DNA of 64,000 bases from Paenibacillus arenilitoris (GTDB lineage Bacteria > Bacillota > Bacilli > Paenibacillales > Paenibacillaceae). The stretch spans positions 1-64,000 of the forward strand of contig NZ_JACXIY010000023.1 of the NCBI RefSeq assembly GCF_014705655.1, written 5' to 3'. Below the pieces are notes generated by a model that saw nothing but the letters and a program-made list of their open reading frames with translations, was not told the DNA's origin and searched no databases. This document shows, piece after piece, positions 49,821 to 59,795 of the stretch. Made by a program: the position numbers and the translations under genes. The first letter of the stretch is position 1; each line of letters opens with the position of its first letter.

Positions 49821-52800
49821 TCAGAACAACGAAAGCTGGTTCGATTCCGGCAAGCCGCGGAAGCAGCCCATGCCGCCCAGCACCTCGACGATCGTCTTCG
49901 TCGCCTTCGATTTCATTTGGAAATCCTCGATCGACAAAAACTCGCCTTCCTCCCTCGCCGCCGCAATGTTGCGGGCGGCGTTGTCGCCGATGCCGGCGAT
50001 CGCGGCGAACGGCGGGATTAAGGAATCGCCGTCGACGAGAAACTTCGTCGCGTCGGAGCGGTACAGGTCGATCGGCTTGAACGAGAAGCCGCGGGCCGTC
50101 ATCTCGAGCGACATCTCCAGCTGCGACACCATGTTCTTCTCCTTCGGCAGCGCGTTGAAGCCTTTGGCTTCGATCTCGATCAGCTTGCGCAATATCGCGT
50201 CGTAGCCTTGGCAGAGCAGCTCGAGGTCGAAATCGTCCGCTCTGACGGTAAAGTAAGTCGCATAGTATTCGATCGGGTAATACAGCTTGAAGAAGGCGGT
50301 GCGGACGGCGGATATGACGTAAGCGGCCGCGTGCGCCTTCGGGAACATGTACTCGATGCGCAGGCAGGAATCGATATACCATTGCGGTACTTTGCACCGT
50401 TTCATTTCCTCGATCCACTCCGGCGTCAGCCCTTTGCCTTTGCGGACGCTCTCCGTAATTTTGAAGGCAAGCCCCGCATCCATTCCCGCTTTGTAGATCA
50501 GATAAAGCATAATGTCGTCGCGGCAGCCGATAACGGTCTTGATGTTGCACGTGCCGTTCTTGATAAGCTCCTGCGCGTTGCCGAGCCATACCCCCGTCCC
50601 GTGCGACAAGCCCGATATTTGCAGCAAGTCGGCGAAGGAGGACGGCTGCGTCTCCTGAAGCATCTGGCGGACGAACTTGGTGCCCATCTCGGGCACGCCG
50701 TAGGTGGCGACGGAGGAGCGGATCGCTTCCGGCGACACGCCGAGCGCGTTCGTCGAGTTGAACATGCTCATGACCTTCGGATCGTTCATCGGGATCGTCG
50801 TCGGATCGACGCCGGTCAAGTCCTGCAGCATCCGCATCATCGTCGGATCGTCGTGTCCGAGAATATCGAGCTTGAGCAAATTCTCGTCAAAGGCGTGATA
50901 GTCGAAATGCGTCGTCTTCCACTCCGCGTTCACGTCGTCCGCCGGGTATTGCACAGGCGTTATGTCTTCGACCTCGATGTAATCGGGTACGACGACGATG
51001 CCGCCCGGGTGCTGTCCGGTGCTTCGCTTAACGCCGGTACAGCCGCTAGCCAGTCTCGCCAGCTCTGCGCCGCGCCACTTCTTGTTATGCTCTTCCTCGT
51101 ACTTCTTGGCGAAGCCATAGGCCGTTTTCTCGGCGACGGTGCCGATCGTGCCCGCACGGAACACGCTCTTCTCACCGAACAACACTTTTGTGTAATTGTG
51201 CGCGACCGGCTGGTAATCCCCGGAAAAGTTAAGATCGATATCGGGAACCTTATCGCCCTTGAAGCCGAGGAACGTTTCGAACGGAATGTCCTGCCCTTCG
51301 CCCTTCATTGGCTTGCCGCATTTCGGGCAGTCCTTGTCGGGCAGATCGAAACCGCTCGGCACGCTGCCGTCGAGAAACCAGTCGCTGTGGCGGCAATCCG
51401 GATTTTTGCACAAATAATGGGCCGGAAGCGGATTAACTTCGGAAATGCCCAGGAATAACGCGACGACCGACGAGCCGACGGATCCCCTGGAACCGACGAG
51501 GTAACCGTCCGCATTGGACTTTTTGACAAGCTTCTCCGAAATCAGGTAGTTCGCCGAAAATTTAAATTTAATAATAGGTACGAGTTCTTTTTCCAGGCGA
51601 TCGATGACGACCTGCGGCAGCTGCTCGCCGTACATGGACTTTGCCGTGTCATAGCACGTATTGCGGATTTCCTCGTCGGCGCCTTCGATGTTCGGAGCGA
51701 ACAGCTCCTTCGGGAACATGTCGAACGGCTCGAAGCGGTCGGCAAGATCGTTCGTGTTCGTAATGACGACTTCCCTTGCCCTCGCCTCGCCGAGGAACGC
51801 GAATTCCTCCAGCATCTCGTCCGTCGTGCGAAGATGGGCGTCCGGCTTGCGCATCCCCTTCAACGGGCTGAAACCCGTAATGCCGTGAATGGTAATGTCG
51901 CGGTACATCTTGTCGCGAGGATTTAAATAATGGACGTTGCCCGTCGCGATGACCGGCTTGCCGAGCTCGTCGCCGATTTTGCAAATCCGGCGGAGCGCCT
52001 GTTCGATCTCGGCCCGGCTTCCGACGAGCCCCTTCTCGACCAGGTGCATATAGAAGTCGATCGGCTGAATTTCAAGCACGTCGTAGAAACGAGCGACCTC
52101 GAGCGCCTCCTCCTCCGATTTGTTCAGCACCGTCTCGAAAAATTCGCCCTTCTCGCATCCGGAAATGACGAGCAGTCCTTCCCGCAGCTCGGTGAGCTTG
52201 CTCTTCGGTATCGTCGCGACCTTCTTGAAGTATTCGGTATGGGATAACGATATAAGCTTGAACAGATTTTTTTTGCCGGCCGCGTTGAGAGCGTATATAT
52301 TGCAATGGAACGGCCTCGAGTTCGATAAATCGATGCCGACATAGTCGTTTAATTGATTCAGGTCCGTAATGTTCCGCTCGGCCGCGTCGGCGATCAGTCC
52401 GAAGAGGATGCCGCCAAGCGCGAGGGAATCGTCCACGGCGCGGTGATGATTCTCCAGGCTGATCTTATATTTGTCAGCCAACGTGTTGAGCCGGTGATTT
52501 TTGAGCGACGGATGCAGGAAGCGGGCCAGCTCCAGCGTATCGAGCACCGGGTTTTTGACCTCCGGCAAGCCGATCGCCTTGCAGTTCGCTTGAATGAACC
52601 CGATATCGAACCTCGCGTTATGCGCGACGAGCACGTCGTCGCCGATAAATTCGACGAATTCCCGCAGCTTCGGCTCCAGCTCCGGCTGGCCTTTTACCAT
52701 ATCGTCCGTAATATTCGTCAGCTGCTGGATATGATAAGGAATTTTCTCGTGCGGGTCGATGAGTGTGGAGAAGCGGTCGATTTCTTTGCCTTCCCGCATC

Positions 52801-54128
52801 TTTACACCCGCAAGCTCTATGATCTTATTATTAATGACGGACAAACCGGTCGTCTCGATGTCGAAGACGACGTACGTCGCGGACGCGAGCGGCTCGGGAC
52901 GCGACTCGAGCACCATCGGCACCGCGTCGTTGACCACGTTCGCCTCCAGGCCGAACAGCACTTTAATACCGTGTTTCTTCGCCGCCTTGTTCGCGTCGGG
53001 GTAACATTGCACGTTGCTGTGATCCGTAATGGCGATAGCTTTGTGGCCCCATTTGGCGGCGGTCTTGATGTAGACGTCTACCGGCGTTACGGCGTCCATG
53101 ACGCTCATCGTCGTGTGCAGGTGGAATTCCACCCGCTTCTCTTCGGCTTTGTCCGTACGCTCCGCCGGCGCTCTTACTTCATGCAGATCATTCGGCATCA
53201 TGACGAGCTCCGGCTCCATCATGAAGCGGTCGTATTCGATCCGGCCCCGCGCCTTGACCCATTTGCCGTTGGCCAGCTGGCTCAGCACTTTAACGTCTTC
53301 CTTCGTCTTGGCGAACATCTTCATCGCGATGGAATCGGAGAAGTCCGTTACGTTGAACGTAAACAGCGTGCTGCCGTTCCGGAGCTCCTTCACGTCAAGC
53401 CCGAAGACGGCGCCCTGCACCGTAATTTTTTTCTCTTCCTCGACGATGTTCATGAGCGGAACGGGGTCTTCCTTAATATCGTAACCGACCGCCAGTCTTA
53501 CTTCGCCTACTTCCTCCTGCTCCGACTCGGCTTGCGCGCTGGCCATCAGCTGCTGCACGAACTCCCGGTCCTCTTGCACCATCCGAAGCGCATGCTCGTC
53601 GTAAATTTCCTGCCTGGCCTCGCTTACGATCATCTTAACCTTGCAGGTTCGGCCGAAGTACGTGGCGTAGAACCGGATGATCTCCTCGTCCAGCCGCTTC
53701 TTGCGCGCGAGCTCGAGGCCGGTATTGTCAAGCAAGGACAGCATAAGCAGATCGCCCTCGGCATCGATGTGCGCCTTCTGCAGCCAACCGTTGACCGAGG
53801 CGATTCCGCGCTGGGCCCATTCGGTGAACATGCCCCAATATTGCGTAAGGATCGACGACGTCTCCACGACCGGATCGTATTGGAGCGTGAACGATACGGA
53901 CGCGATATGCTCGAATTTGATTCGAACGGCCTGACATAGGCTGTTGTAGGCCTGTAAAGGAACCATGGACGTTTTGCGGATGCAAAACGTCCATTCCCGG
54001 TTGCTGCTGCTTACGATAACTTGATCGATATAACCGTCTTGATAATATTGATGGATGAGATCCTGCGGCAGCCCGGACTGCTGCAACAGCAGTTCGAAGC
54101 GTTGCCGCTTGTCCGCGGTTTGGCTCAT
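49821..54128 (-). CDS. polC: DNA polymerase III alpha subunit PolC
   Basis: 1435-residue replicative polymerase of low-GC Gram-positive type. Domains in order: N-terminal (about 1-230), OB fold (about 235-320, VQGAVFGLDVKELR), PHP part 1 (HLHTTMSVMDAVTP), inserted DEDDh proofreading exonuclease (about 420-590, FDIETTGLSVINNKI), PHP remainder, and the palm/fingers (DIDLNFSGDYQP, with catalytic Asp). Zinc-binding cysteines appear in CKNPDCRHSDW and CPKCGKP. ATG with AAGGAG upstream. Full length. Confidence 0.98.
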   Translation of the reverse strand: MSQTADKRQRFELLLQQSGLPQDLIHQYYQDGYIDQVIVSSSNREWTFCIRKTSMVPLQAYNSLCQAVRIKFEHIASVSFTLQYDPVVETSSILTQYWGMFTEWAQRGIASVNGWLQKAHIDAEGDLLMLSLLDNTGLELARKKRLDEEIIRFYATYFGRTCKVKMIVSEARQEIYDEHALRMVQEDREFVQQLMASAQAESEQEEVGEVRLAVGYDIKEDPVPLMNIVEEEKKITVQGAVFGLDVKELRNGSTLFTFNVTDFSDSIAMKMFAKTKEDVKVLSQLANGKWVKARGRIEYDRFMMEPELVMMPNDLHEVRAPAERTDKAEEKRVEFHLHTTMSVMDAVTPVDVYIKTAAKWGHKAIAITDHSNVQCYPDANKAAKKHGIKVLFGLEANVVNDAVPMVLESRPEPLASATYVVFDIETTGLSVINNKIIELAGVKMREGKEIDRFSTLIDPHEKIPYHIQQLTNITDDMVKGQPELEPKLREFVEFIGDDVLVAHNARFDIGFIQANCKAIGLPEVKNPVLDTLELARFLHPSLKNHRLNTLADKYKISLENHHRAVDDSLALGGILFGLIADAAERNITDLNQLNDYVGIDLSNSRPFHCNIYALNAAGKKNLFKLISLSHTEYFKKVATIPKSKLTELREGLLVISGCEKGEFFETVLNKSEEEALEVARFYDVLEIQPIDFYMHLVEKGLVGSRAEIEQALRRICKIGDELGKPVIATGNVHYLNPRDKMYRDITIHGITGFSPLKGMRKPDAHLRTTDEMLEEFAFLGEARAREVVITNTNDLADRFEPFDMFPKELFAPNIEGADEEIRNTCYDTAKSMYGEQLPQVVIDRLEKELVPIIKFKFSANYLISEKLVKKSNADGYLVGSRGSVGSSVVALFLGISEVNPLPAHYLCKNPDCRHSDWFLDGSVPSGFDLPDKDCPKCGKPMKGEGQDIPFETFLGFKGDKVPDIDLNFSGDYQPVAHNYTKVLFGEKSVFRAGTIGTVAEKTAYGFAKKYEEEHNKKWRGAELARLASGCTGVKRSTGQHPGGIVVVPDYIEVEDITPVQYPADDVNAEWKTTHFDYHAFDENLLKLDILGHDDPTMMRMLQDLTGVDPTTIPMNDPKVMSMFNSTNALGVSPEAIRSSVATYGVPEMGTKFVRQMLQETQPSSFADLLQISGLSHGTGVWLGNAQELIKNGTCNIKTVIGCRDDIMLYLIYKAGMDAGLAFKITESVRKGKGLTPEWIEEMKRCKVPQWYIDSCLRIEYMFPKAHAAAYVISAVRTAFFKLYYPIEYYATYFTVRADDFDLELLCQGYDAILRKLIEIEAKGFNALPKEKNMVSQLEMSLEMTARGFSFKPIDLYRSDATKFLVDGDSLIPPFAAIAGIGDNAARNIAAAREEGEFLSIEDFQMKSKATKTIVEVLGGMGCFRGLPESNQLSLF

Positions 54129-54171
54129 ATGGGTACACTCCTTAAGATCCGAACCGAACGAGCTTCAGTTC

Positions 54172-55620
54172 TTAATAAGCACGCGCGAATACGACCGTAT
54201 GCTTGGCCGGATCGCCGCATACGAGACATGACTTCTTGTGCTCCGACGGTTCGAACGGAATATTGCGGCTCGTCGCCCCCGTCTCTTCCTTCACCTGCTT
54301 CTCGCAAGCGGCGGAACCGCACCATCCGGCTTCGACGAAGCCTCTTTTCGCTTCCAGAAAGCTCTTCATTTCGTCCAGCGTTTCGACCGAGCGCAAATTG
54401 TCGTTCCGGAATTGCTTGGCCCTGTCGTACATTTCCTGCTGCGTCTCCGCGAGGAACGCCTCGACCTCGGCGACGAGATTCGCCTGCTGCACGATCCGCT
54501 TCTCGCCGGTAATGCGCGAGACGAGCACGACTTGTCCGTTCTCCATGTCCCGCGGCCCGAGCTCGAGCCGAAGCGGAACGCCGCGCATCTCGTACTCGTT
54601 GAATTTCCAGCCCGGACTAACGTCCGCGCGGTCGTCGACGCGCACCCGGACGCCCGCTTTCTTCAGCTCCGCATACAGCTCGTCCACTCGTCCGACGACT
54701 TGATCTCGCATCTTGGCCGGTCCGATCGGAATCATAATGACCTGCGTTGGAGCAACCTTCGGCGGTAGGGCCAAGCCGCGGTCGTCCCCGTGAACCATAA
54801 TCAGGGAACCGATCAGCCGCGTGCTCGCGCCCCATGACGTCGTATGGACGTATTGCAGCGTATTTTCACGGTCCAAAAACTTAATGTCGAAGGCGACCGC
54901 GAACTTCGTGCCGAGATAATGGGACGTGCCGGCTTGCACCGCTTTGCCGTCCTTCATCATCGCTTCGATCGAATACGTGTCGACCGCTCCCGCGAACCGC
55001 TCGGAAGGCGTCTTCTCGCCTTTAATGACCGGAATCGCCAGAAACTCTTCCACGAACTGCGCGTAGATGTCCAGCATCTGCATCGTTTCCTTGCGCGCTT
55101 CCTCTTCCGTCTCGTGGGCCGTATGGCCTTCCTGCCACAAGAACTCGCTCGTGCGAAGGAACGGCATCGTCCGCTTCTCCCAGCGTACGACGTTAGCCCA
55201 CTGATTAATGAGGACCGGCAGGTCGCGGTAAGATTGAATCCATTTCGAATACATATGCCCGAACATCGTCTCCGACGTCGGACGGACCGCAAGGCGCTCT
55301 TCGAGCTTCTCGCCGGCCGCTTCCGTCACCCAAGGCAGCTCCGGATTGAAGCCTTCGACGTGCTCCTTCTCCTTCTGAAAGAAGCTTTCCGGAATAAAGA
55401 GCGGAAAGTAGGCGTTCCGATGCCCCGTTTCCTTGAAACGGCGATCCAAGTCTCTCTGGATGTTCTCCCACAGCTCGTAGCCTTCCGGGCGGAAGACGAT
55501 GCAGCCTCGAACCGGCGAATAATCCATGAGCTCGGCCTTCTTGATAACGTCGATATACCATCTGGAGAAATCCTCGCTTTGAGGCGTTATCTCCGTCACG
55601 AATTGTTTGTCCTTTGACAT
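54172..55620 (-). CDS. proS: Proline--tRNA ligase, archaeal/eukaryal type
   Basis: 482-residue class II synthetase of the eukaryal/archaeal-like group. Motif 2 region RWEKRTMPFLRTSEFLWQEGHTAH; motif 3 region HTTSWGASTRLIGSLIMVHGDDRGLALPP. It has no editing insertion between motifs 2 and 3. The C-terminal zinc domain has C-x-x-x-x-C and C-x-x-C (WCGSAACEK, SCLVCGD) and ends with the conserved Tyr. Bacillus has the about 565-residue bacterial type at this locus. ATG 55620; upstream ATG-like codons lie inside rseP. Confidence 0.95.
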   Translation of the reverse strand: MSKDKQFVTEITPQSEDFSRWYIDVIKKAELMDYSPVRGCIVFRPEGYELWENIQRDLDRRFKETGHRNAYFPLFIPESFFQKEKEHVEGFNPELPWVTEAAGEKLEERLAVRPTSETMFGHMYSKWIQSYRDLPVLINQWANVVRWEKRTMPFLRTSEFLWQEGHTAHETEEEARKETMQMLDIYAQFVEEFLAIPVIKGEKTPSERFAGAVDTYSIEAMMKDGKAVQAGTSHYLGTKFAVAFDIKFLDRENTLQYVHTTSWGASTRLIGSLIMVHGDDRGLALPPKVAPTQVIMIPIGPAKMRDQVVGRVDELYAELKKAGVRVRVDDRADVSPGWKFNEYEMRGVPLRLELGPRDMENGQVVLVSRITGEKRIVQQANLVAEVEAFLAETQQEMYDRAKQFRNDNLRSVETLDEMKSFLEAKRGFVEAGWCGSAACEKQVKEETGATSRNIPFEPSEHKKSCLVCGDPAKHTVVFARAY

Positions 55621-55630
55621 GAGCGACTGC

Positions 55631-56905
55631 CTACTCCCCTCTGACCAAGCGTAAAATATCATTATAGGTGACCACGAGCATGAGCAGCATGATGAGCGCG
55701 AAGCCTACGAAATGCACCATGCTCTCCCGGTTCGGGTCGATCGGACGGCGGCGAACCGCTTCGATTCCGAGGAAGATGAGCCGGCTGCCGTCCAGCGCCG
55801 GAATCGGAAGCAGATTGAATATGCCTAAGTACAGGCTCAGCAGCGCCGTCCATGACGTCAGCTGCGCGATGCCCTTCTGGGCGATTTGGCTAGTCACCTC
55901 CGCCGTGCGGACGGGTCCGCCGAGGTCGTCCAGCTTGAACTCGCCGAACAGCAGCTTCTTAAAGCCTTCAAAAATGCTGATCGTCATATTTTTCATAAGC
56001 GAAGCCGCTCCCGTGAACGTCTCGGAGAACGTCGCGGCGCGCGTCGGCAAAGCCGCCGTTATGCCCACCTTGCCGATACCCTCTTCGTTAGGCTCCGGCG
56101 TCAGCTCGATTTGCTGCGTCTTGCCGTCGCGGATGATATCCATCTTCACCGGCTTATTCGGCGATTTGCCGATAATATCGATCATTTTGTCGAAGTCCGC
56201 TCCGATCTTGATGCCGTTCACCGCATCGATCACGTCGCCCTTCCGCAAATCCGCTTTATCGGCAGGCATGCCTGCCGTTATTTCGTTGACGAACAGCTTA
56301 TCCGGATTGTCGACGGGAATGCCGGCCATCTGTATGTAAGCCGCGAACAAAATAAACGCCAGCACAAAGTTCATTAGCGGACCGGCAAAAATAGCCATGG
56401 CCCGCTGTCCCACCGTTTTGCTGCCGAATTGCCTGTCGATCGGCGCGATTTGCGTCTCTCTGCCTTTGGCGATCATGAGCGCCTTCGGATGTACCGGATA
56501 GCTCTCGTTCTCGCCCTCGACGTCCAGCGTGACCGATAGGCTGCGCTCCAAATCGATGCGCACGACTTCGCCGCGCACGACGTTGCTTCGTTCGTCGAGC
56601 CTGTCGAGGTATAGCCTCGTCACCGCGTCGTCCTTGATTCGAACGGCGATCGTCTGCCCCGGCTGCACTTCGACGATCTCCGGGTCTTCGCCCGCCATTC
56701 GCACGAAGCCGCCAGCCGGTATAAGCCTCAGCGTATATCTTGTCTCTCCGCGTTTCACTGAAAACAACTTCGGTCCGAAGCCGATGGCAAATTCCCGAAC
56801 CAAAATGCCCGCGCGCTTGGCGAAAAAGTAATGACCCCATTCGTGGATCGTGACGATCACGAAAAAGACGAGCACGGTCAAAAAGACCACTTGAATCATG
56901 TGCAT
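55631..56905 (-). CDS. rseP: Site-2 metalloprotease RseP
   Basis: 424-residue intramembrane zinc protease that cleaves transmembrane anti-sigma factors and signal peptides. HEWGH zinc motif in the first helix (about residues 21-25), PDZ domain in the middle (about 190-270, ITAGMPADKADLRKGDVIDAVNG), and NLLPIPALDGSRL with the third ligand Asp near the C-terminus. ATG with AGGAGG 10 nt upstream. Between dxr and proS as in most Bacilli. Confidence 0.95.
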   Translation of the reverse strand: MHMIQVVFLTVLVFFVIVTIHEWGHYFFAKRAGILVREFAIGFGPKLFSVKRGETRYTLRLIPAGGFVRMAGEDPEIVEVQPGQTIAVRIKDDAVTRLYLDRLDERSNVVRGEVVRIDLERSLSVTLDVEGENESYPVHPKALMIAKGRETQIAPIDRQFGSKTVGQRAMAIFAGPLMNFVLAFILFAAYIQMAGIPVDNPDKLFVNEITAGMPADKADLRKGDVIDAVNGIKIGADFDKMIDIIGKSPNKPVKMDIIRDGKTQQIELTPEPNEEGIGKVGITAALPTRAATFSETFTGAASLMKNMTISIFEGFKKLLFGEFKLDDLGGPVRTAEVTSQIAQKGIAQLTSWTALLSLYLGIFNLLPIPALDGSRLIFLGIEAVRRRPIDPNRESMVHFVGFALIMLLMLVVTYNDILRLVRGE

Positions 56906-56993
56906 TAAGCTGAAGCCTCCTGTTCGTTACGGCCTGTACATAGATTATCATTATTCTCCCGTCCGATACAAGAGAACCGGTATTTGGTTCTGT

Positions 56994-58133
56994 TTACACA
57001 GTTTCCGCCATCCGGCGCGCCCATGCGTCAACCTCTGCGATCATTTGCAAATCGGTCACATCTGCGGCGACATGCTTGCCGACGACCGTTTCCAGTATGT
57101 TTTCAATATCGAGAAACGCGATTTCCCCCTTAAGAAAGCGGGCAACGGCGACTTCGTTCGCCGCGTTGAATACGGCCGGCGCCGACTGGCCGGCGCGCCC
57201 GCATTCGAATGCGAGCCGCAGGCAAGGGAATCGGTTATAATCCATCTCGCGAAAATGAAGCTTGCCGATCTCCGCCAGCTTCAGCCTGTCCGTCGGCGTC
57301 GGGCTGCGCTCCGGATACGACAGCGCATACTGAATCGGCACGCGCATATCCGGGAGCCCGAGCTGCGCGATAACGCTGTGATCGGCAAATTCGACATAAG
57401 AATGGATAATGCTCTCCGGATGAATAATGACATCCAATTGCTCGTATGTAACGTCGAACAGCCAGCGCGCTTCAATGACTTCCAAGCCTTTGTTCACCAT
57501 CGTCGCGGAGTCGATCGTAATTTTCGCGCCCATCGACCAGTTCGGATGATTCAACGCTTCGGCTACCGTAACGCCCTCAAGCTGCTCGCGGGTGCGGTCG
57601 CGGAACGATCCGCCGGAGGCGGTTAACGTAATCTGCTTCACGGCTTCGCGGCTTTCTCCGTTCAAGCATTGGAAAATCGCGGAATGCTCGCTGTCGATCG
57701 GAAGAATCGATACGTTGTACTTCTTGGCCAGCTCCATTACGATGTGGCCTGCCGTAACCAGCGTCTCCTTGTTGGCGAGGCCGATCGCTTTGCCGGCCCG
57801 AATGGCCGCGAGCGTCGCGGGGAGCCCCCTGCTCCCGACGATCGCGGTCACGACGAGGTCGGCATCCGTGCCGGCCGCCGCCTCAATTAACCCTTCTTCG
57901 CCGTAGGCGACTTTCGTCCCCGCGGGAAGGCGCGGCTTCACCGTCTCGGCATCCGACTTGGAAGCAAGGCTGACGATCTGCGGTTTGAACCGGTTTGCCT
58001 GCTCGACGAGCATGTCGACGTTCGCTCCCGCCGAAAGGCCGACGACCTCATACCGCTCCGGGGCGTGCGCAATCACGTCGAGCGTCTGCGTGCCGATGGA
58101 GCCCGTCGAGCCGAGTATGCTTATTTTTTTCAT
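56994..58133 (-). CDS. dxr: 1-deoxy-D-xylulose 5-phosphate reductoisomerase
   Basis: 379-residue DXR, second step of the MEP isoprenoid pathway. NADPH motif LGSTGSIGTQTLDV (residues 6-19), metal/substrate site ILPIDSEHSAIFQCL and LTASGGSFRDR, flexible loop NHPNWSMGAKITIDSATM. ATG at 58133 has GGAGG 8 nt upstream; earlier starts lie in cdsA's tail. 17 nt behind cdsA. Confidence 0.97.
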   Translation of the reverse strand: MKKISILGSTGSIGTQTLDVIAHAPERYEVVGLSAGANVDMLVEQANRFKPQIVSLASKSDAETVKPRLPAGTKVAYGEEGLIEAAAGTDADLVVTAIVGSRGLPATLAAIRAGKAIGLANKETLVTAGHIVMELAKKYNVSILPIDSEHSAIFQCLNGESREAVKQITLTASGGSFRDRTREQLEGVTVAEALNHPNWSMGAKITIDSATMVNKGLEVIEARWLFDVTYEQLDVIIHPESIIHSYVEFADHSVIAQLGLPDMRVPIQYALSYPERSPTPTDRLKLAEIGKLHFREMDYNRFPCLRLAFECGRAGQSAPAVFNAANEVAVARFLKGEIAFLDIENILETVVGKHVAADVTDLQMIAEVDAWARRMAETV

Positions 58134-58150
58134 GCATGCAACCTCCAAAC

Positions 58151-58942
58151 TTATACGGGAAGCAGCTCCGTGAGCAGCAACAGCGGGAATACGATAATCC
58201 AGCTGTCGCATCGGTCGAGAACGCCGCCGTGTCCCGGAAGCAACGAACCGGTATCTTTAATATTTCTCACTCGTTTATAGGCGGACTGGATCAAATCGCC
58301 GAACTGGCCCGCGACCGCCGCGACGAGGCCGATGAGCAGCGCCTTCGGCAGAGCGATCAGCTCGGGGGCGCTCCAGGCGAACAGCGCCGCAACGATTAAG
58401 GAAAGCAGCACGCCGCCAGCAGCGCCTTCTATCGTTTTGTTCGGGCTGATCGACGGCCAAAGCTTTGTTCTCCCCACTGCCTTGCCCGTGAAATACGCGC
58501 CGATATCGGACGACCAAATGCAGCCGAAGGACAGAAAGGTCCAGAATAGCCCGTGCTCGACTTGGCGCGCCTCGATCATGGCCGCAAACCCGTATCCTAC
58601 ATATAAAGCGCCTAGCAACATGAGCGCGGCGCCGTCGATCGTCGTTTTATTTTTCGTTATAACGGTAATGGCGAGGAGCAGGAAGGCAAGCATCCATACG
58701 ACCGTCAAAGGCGATGGAACAAGGATCCCCCATTCCCGCCACGGAAGCACGAACAACAGAACGCCCGCATAGCCGAGCAGCGCGGAAGGATGCGACCATT
58801 CCACGCCGTTCATGCGAGAATATTCCGTAAATCCGATAATAGCGAGCAGCACGAGCAAGAAGGTGTACAGCCACCCGCCTACGACGGCCAAACCGACGAA
58901 TATTGCCCCCGCGATTAATCCCGTTATGATCCGTTGTTTCAA
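58151..58942 (-). CDS. cdsA: Phosphatidate cytidylyltransferase
   Basis: 263-residue polytopic membrane enzyme making CDP-diacylglycerol, precursor for PgsA. CdsA signature near the C-terminus: GDLIQSAYKRVRNIKDTGSLLPGHGGVLDRCDS. About seven hydrophobic helices. TTG at 58942 is preferred (GGAG 10 nt upstream); GTG at 58951 abuts the ribosome-binding site. Confidence 0.95.
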   Translation of the reverse strand: MKQRIITGLIAGAIFVGLAVVGGWLYTFLLVLLAIIGFTEYSRMNGVEWSHPSALLGYAGVLLFVLPWREWGILVPSPLTVVWMLAFLLLAITVITKNKTTIDGAALMLLGALYVGYGFAAMIEARQVEHGLFWTFLSFGCIWSSDIGAYFTGKAVGRTKLWPSISPNKTIEGAAGGVLLSLIVAALFAWSAPELIALPKALLIGLVAAVAGQFGDLIQSAYKRVRNIKDTGSLLPGHGGVLDRCDSWIIVFPLLLLTELLPV

Positions 58943-58967
58943 TAAAGTCACTCTCCGTCACTTGAAG

Positions 58968-59732
58968 CTACAACCCGCCATACCTCCGCGCGCGGCGTTG
59001 ATATTCCTTGATCGCTTCGTGGAAATGCTCTTCCGTAAACTCGGGCCAATAGACGTCCGTAAACCATAATTCGCTATAGGCAAGCTGCCACATCATAAAA
59101 TTGCTGAGCCTGAGCTCGCCGCTCGTTCGAATGAGCAAATCCGGGTCGGGAAGCCCGCTCGTCAGCAGCCGGTCAGCCATCACTTTCTCGTCGATATCTT
59201 CGATCGCGAGCTGTCCCCGCTTGACTTCCGTCGCGATTTCCTTAACCGCTTCAAGCATCTCCATCCGGCTTCCGTAATTTAAAGCAAAATTAAGTACGAG
59301 ACCCGTGTTGTCCGCCGTCTTGACGATCGCTTCTTCTACCGCGCTAATCGTATACGACGGCAAATCTTCTTTATGTCCCATCATGCGCACTTGTACGTTA
59401 TTGGCGATCAATTCGTCCAATTCGATTTCGAGAAACTGCTGCGGCAATTTCATCAAAAAATCGACTTCAGCCTTCGGTCGTTTCCAGTTTTCCGTCGAAA
59501 ACGCGTACAGCGTCAAATATTTGACGCCAAGCCGATCCGCAGCAATCGTAATGCGTTTGACCGCCTTCATGCCGGAATGATGACCTGCCATTCGTGGCAA
59601 TCCGCGATCTTTAGCCCAGCGGCCGTTCCCGTCCATTATGATTGCAACATGCTCAGGCACATTATGGGGAGCAATAGGCTCACCCGGCTGCAGGGACGAT
59701 TTGCCTAATTTGGCCCAAAGTCGCTCGATCAT
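58968..59732 (-). CDS. uppS: Undecaprenyl diphosphate synthase
   Basis: 254-residue cis-prenyltransferase that makes the C55 lipid carrier for peptidoglycan. IIMDGNGRWAKDRG with catalytic Asp (about residues 31-44), TLYAFSTENWKRP, and PDLLIRTSGELRLSNFMMWQLAYSELWF are family signatures. ATG at 59732 with GGAGG 7 nt upstream; a longer reading adds an unconserved Gly/Phe-rich tail. Confidence 0.97.
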   Translation of the reverse strand: MIERLWAKLGKSSLQPGEPIAPHNVPEHVAIIMDGNGRWAKDRGLPRMAGHHSGMKAVKRITIAADRLGVKYLTLYAFSTENWKRPKAEVDFLMKLPQQFLEIELDELIANNVQVRMMGHKEDLPSYTISAVEEAIVKTADNTGLVLNFALNYGSRMEMLEAVKEIATEVKRGQLAIEDIDEKVMADRLLTSGLPDPDLLIRTSGELRLSNFMMWQLAYSELWFTDVYWPEFTEEHFHEAIKEYQRRARRYGGL

Positions 59733-59795
59733 CTTACTTCCTCCCAAACCGAAATCAAAACCAAACCCCACCTGTCGGAGGGGCCCAGAACGTCT

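Noticed and set aside
52353..53939. A 528-codon open frame on the + strand
   Set aside because: Antisense to polC; no family resemblance.
55621..55700. T-box leader for proS
   Set aside because: proS starts 10 nt behind rseP with no leader space or T-box sequence.
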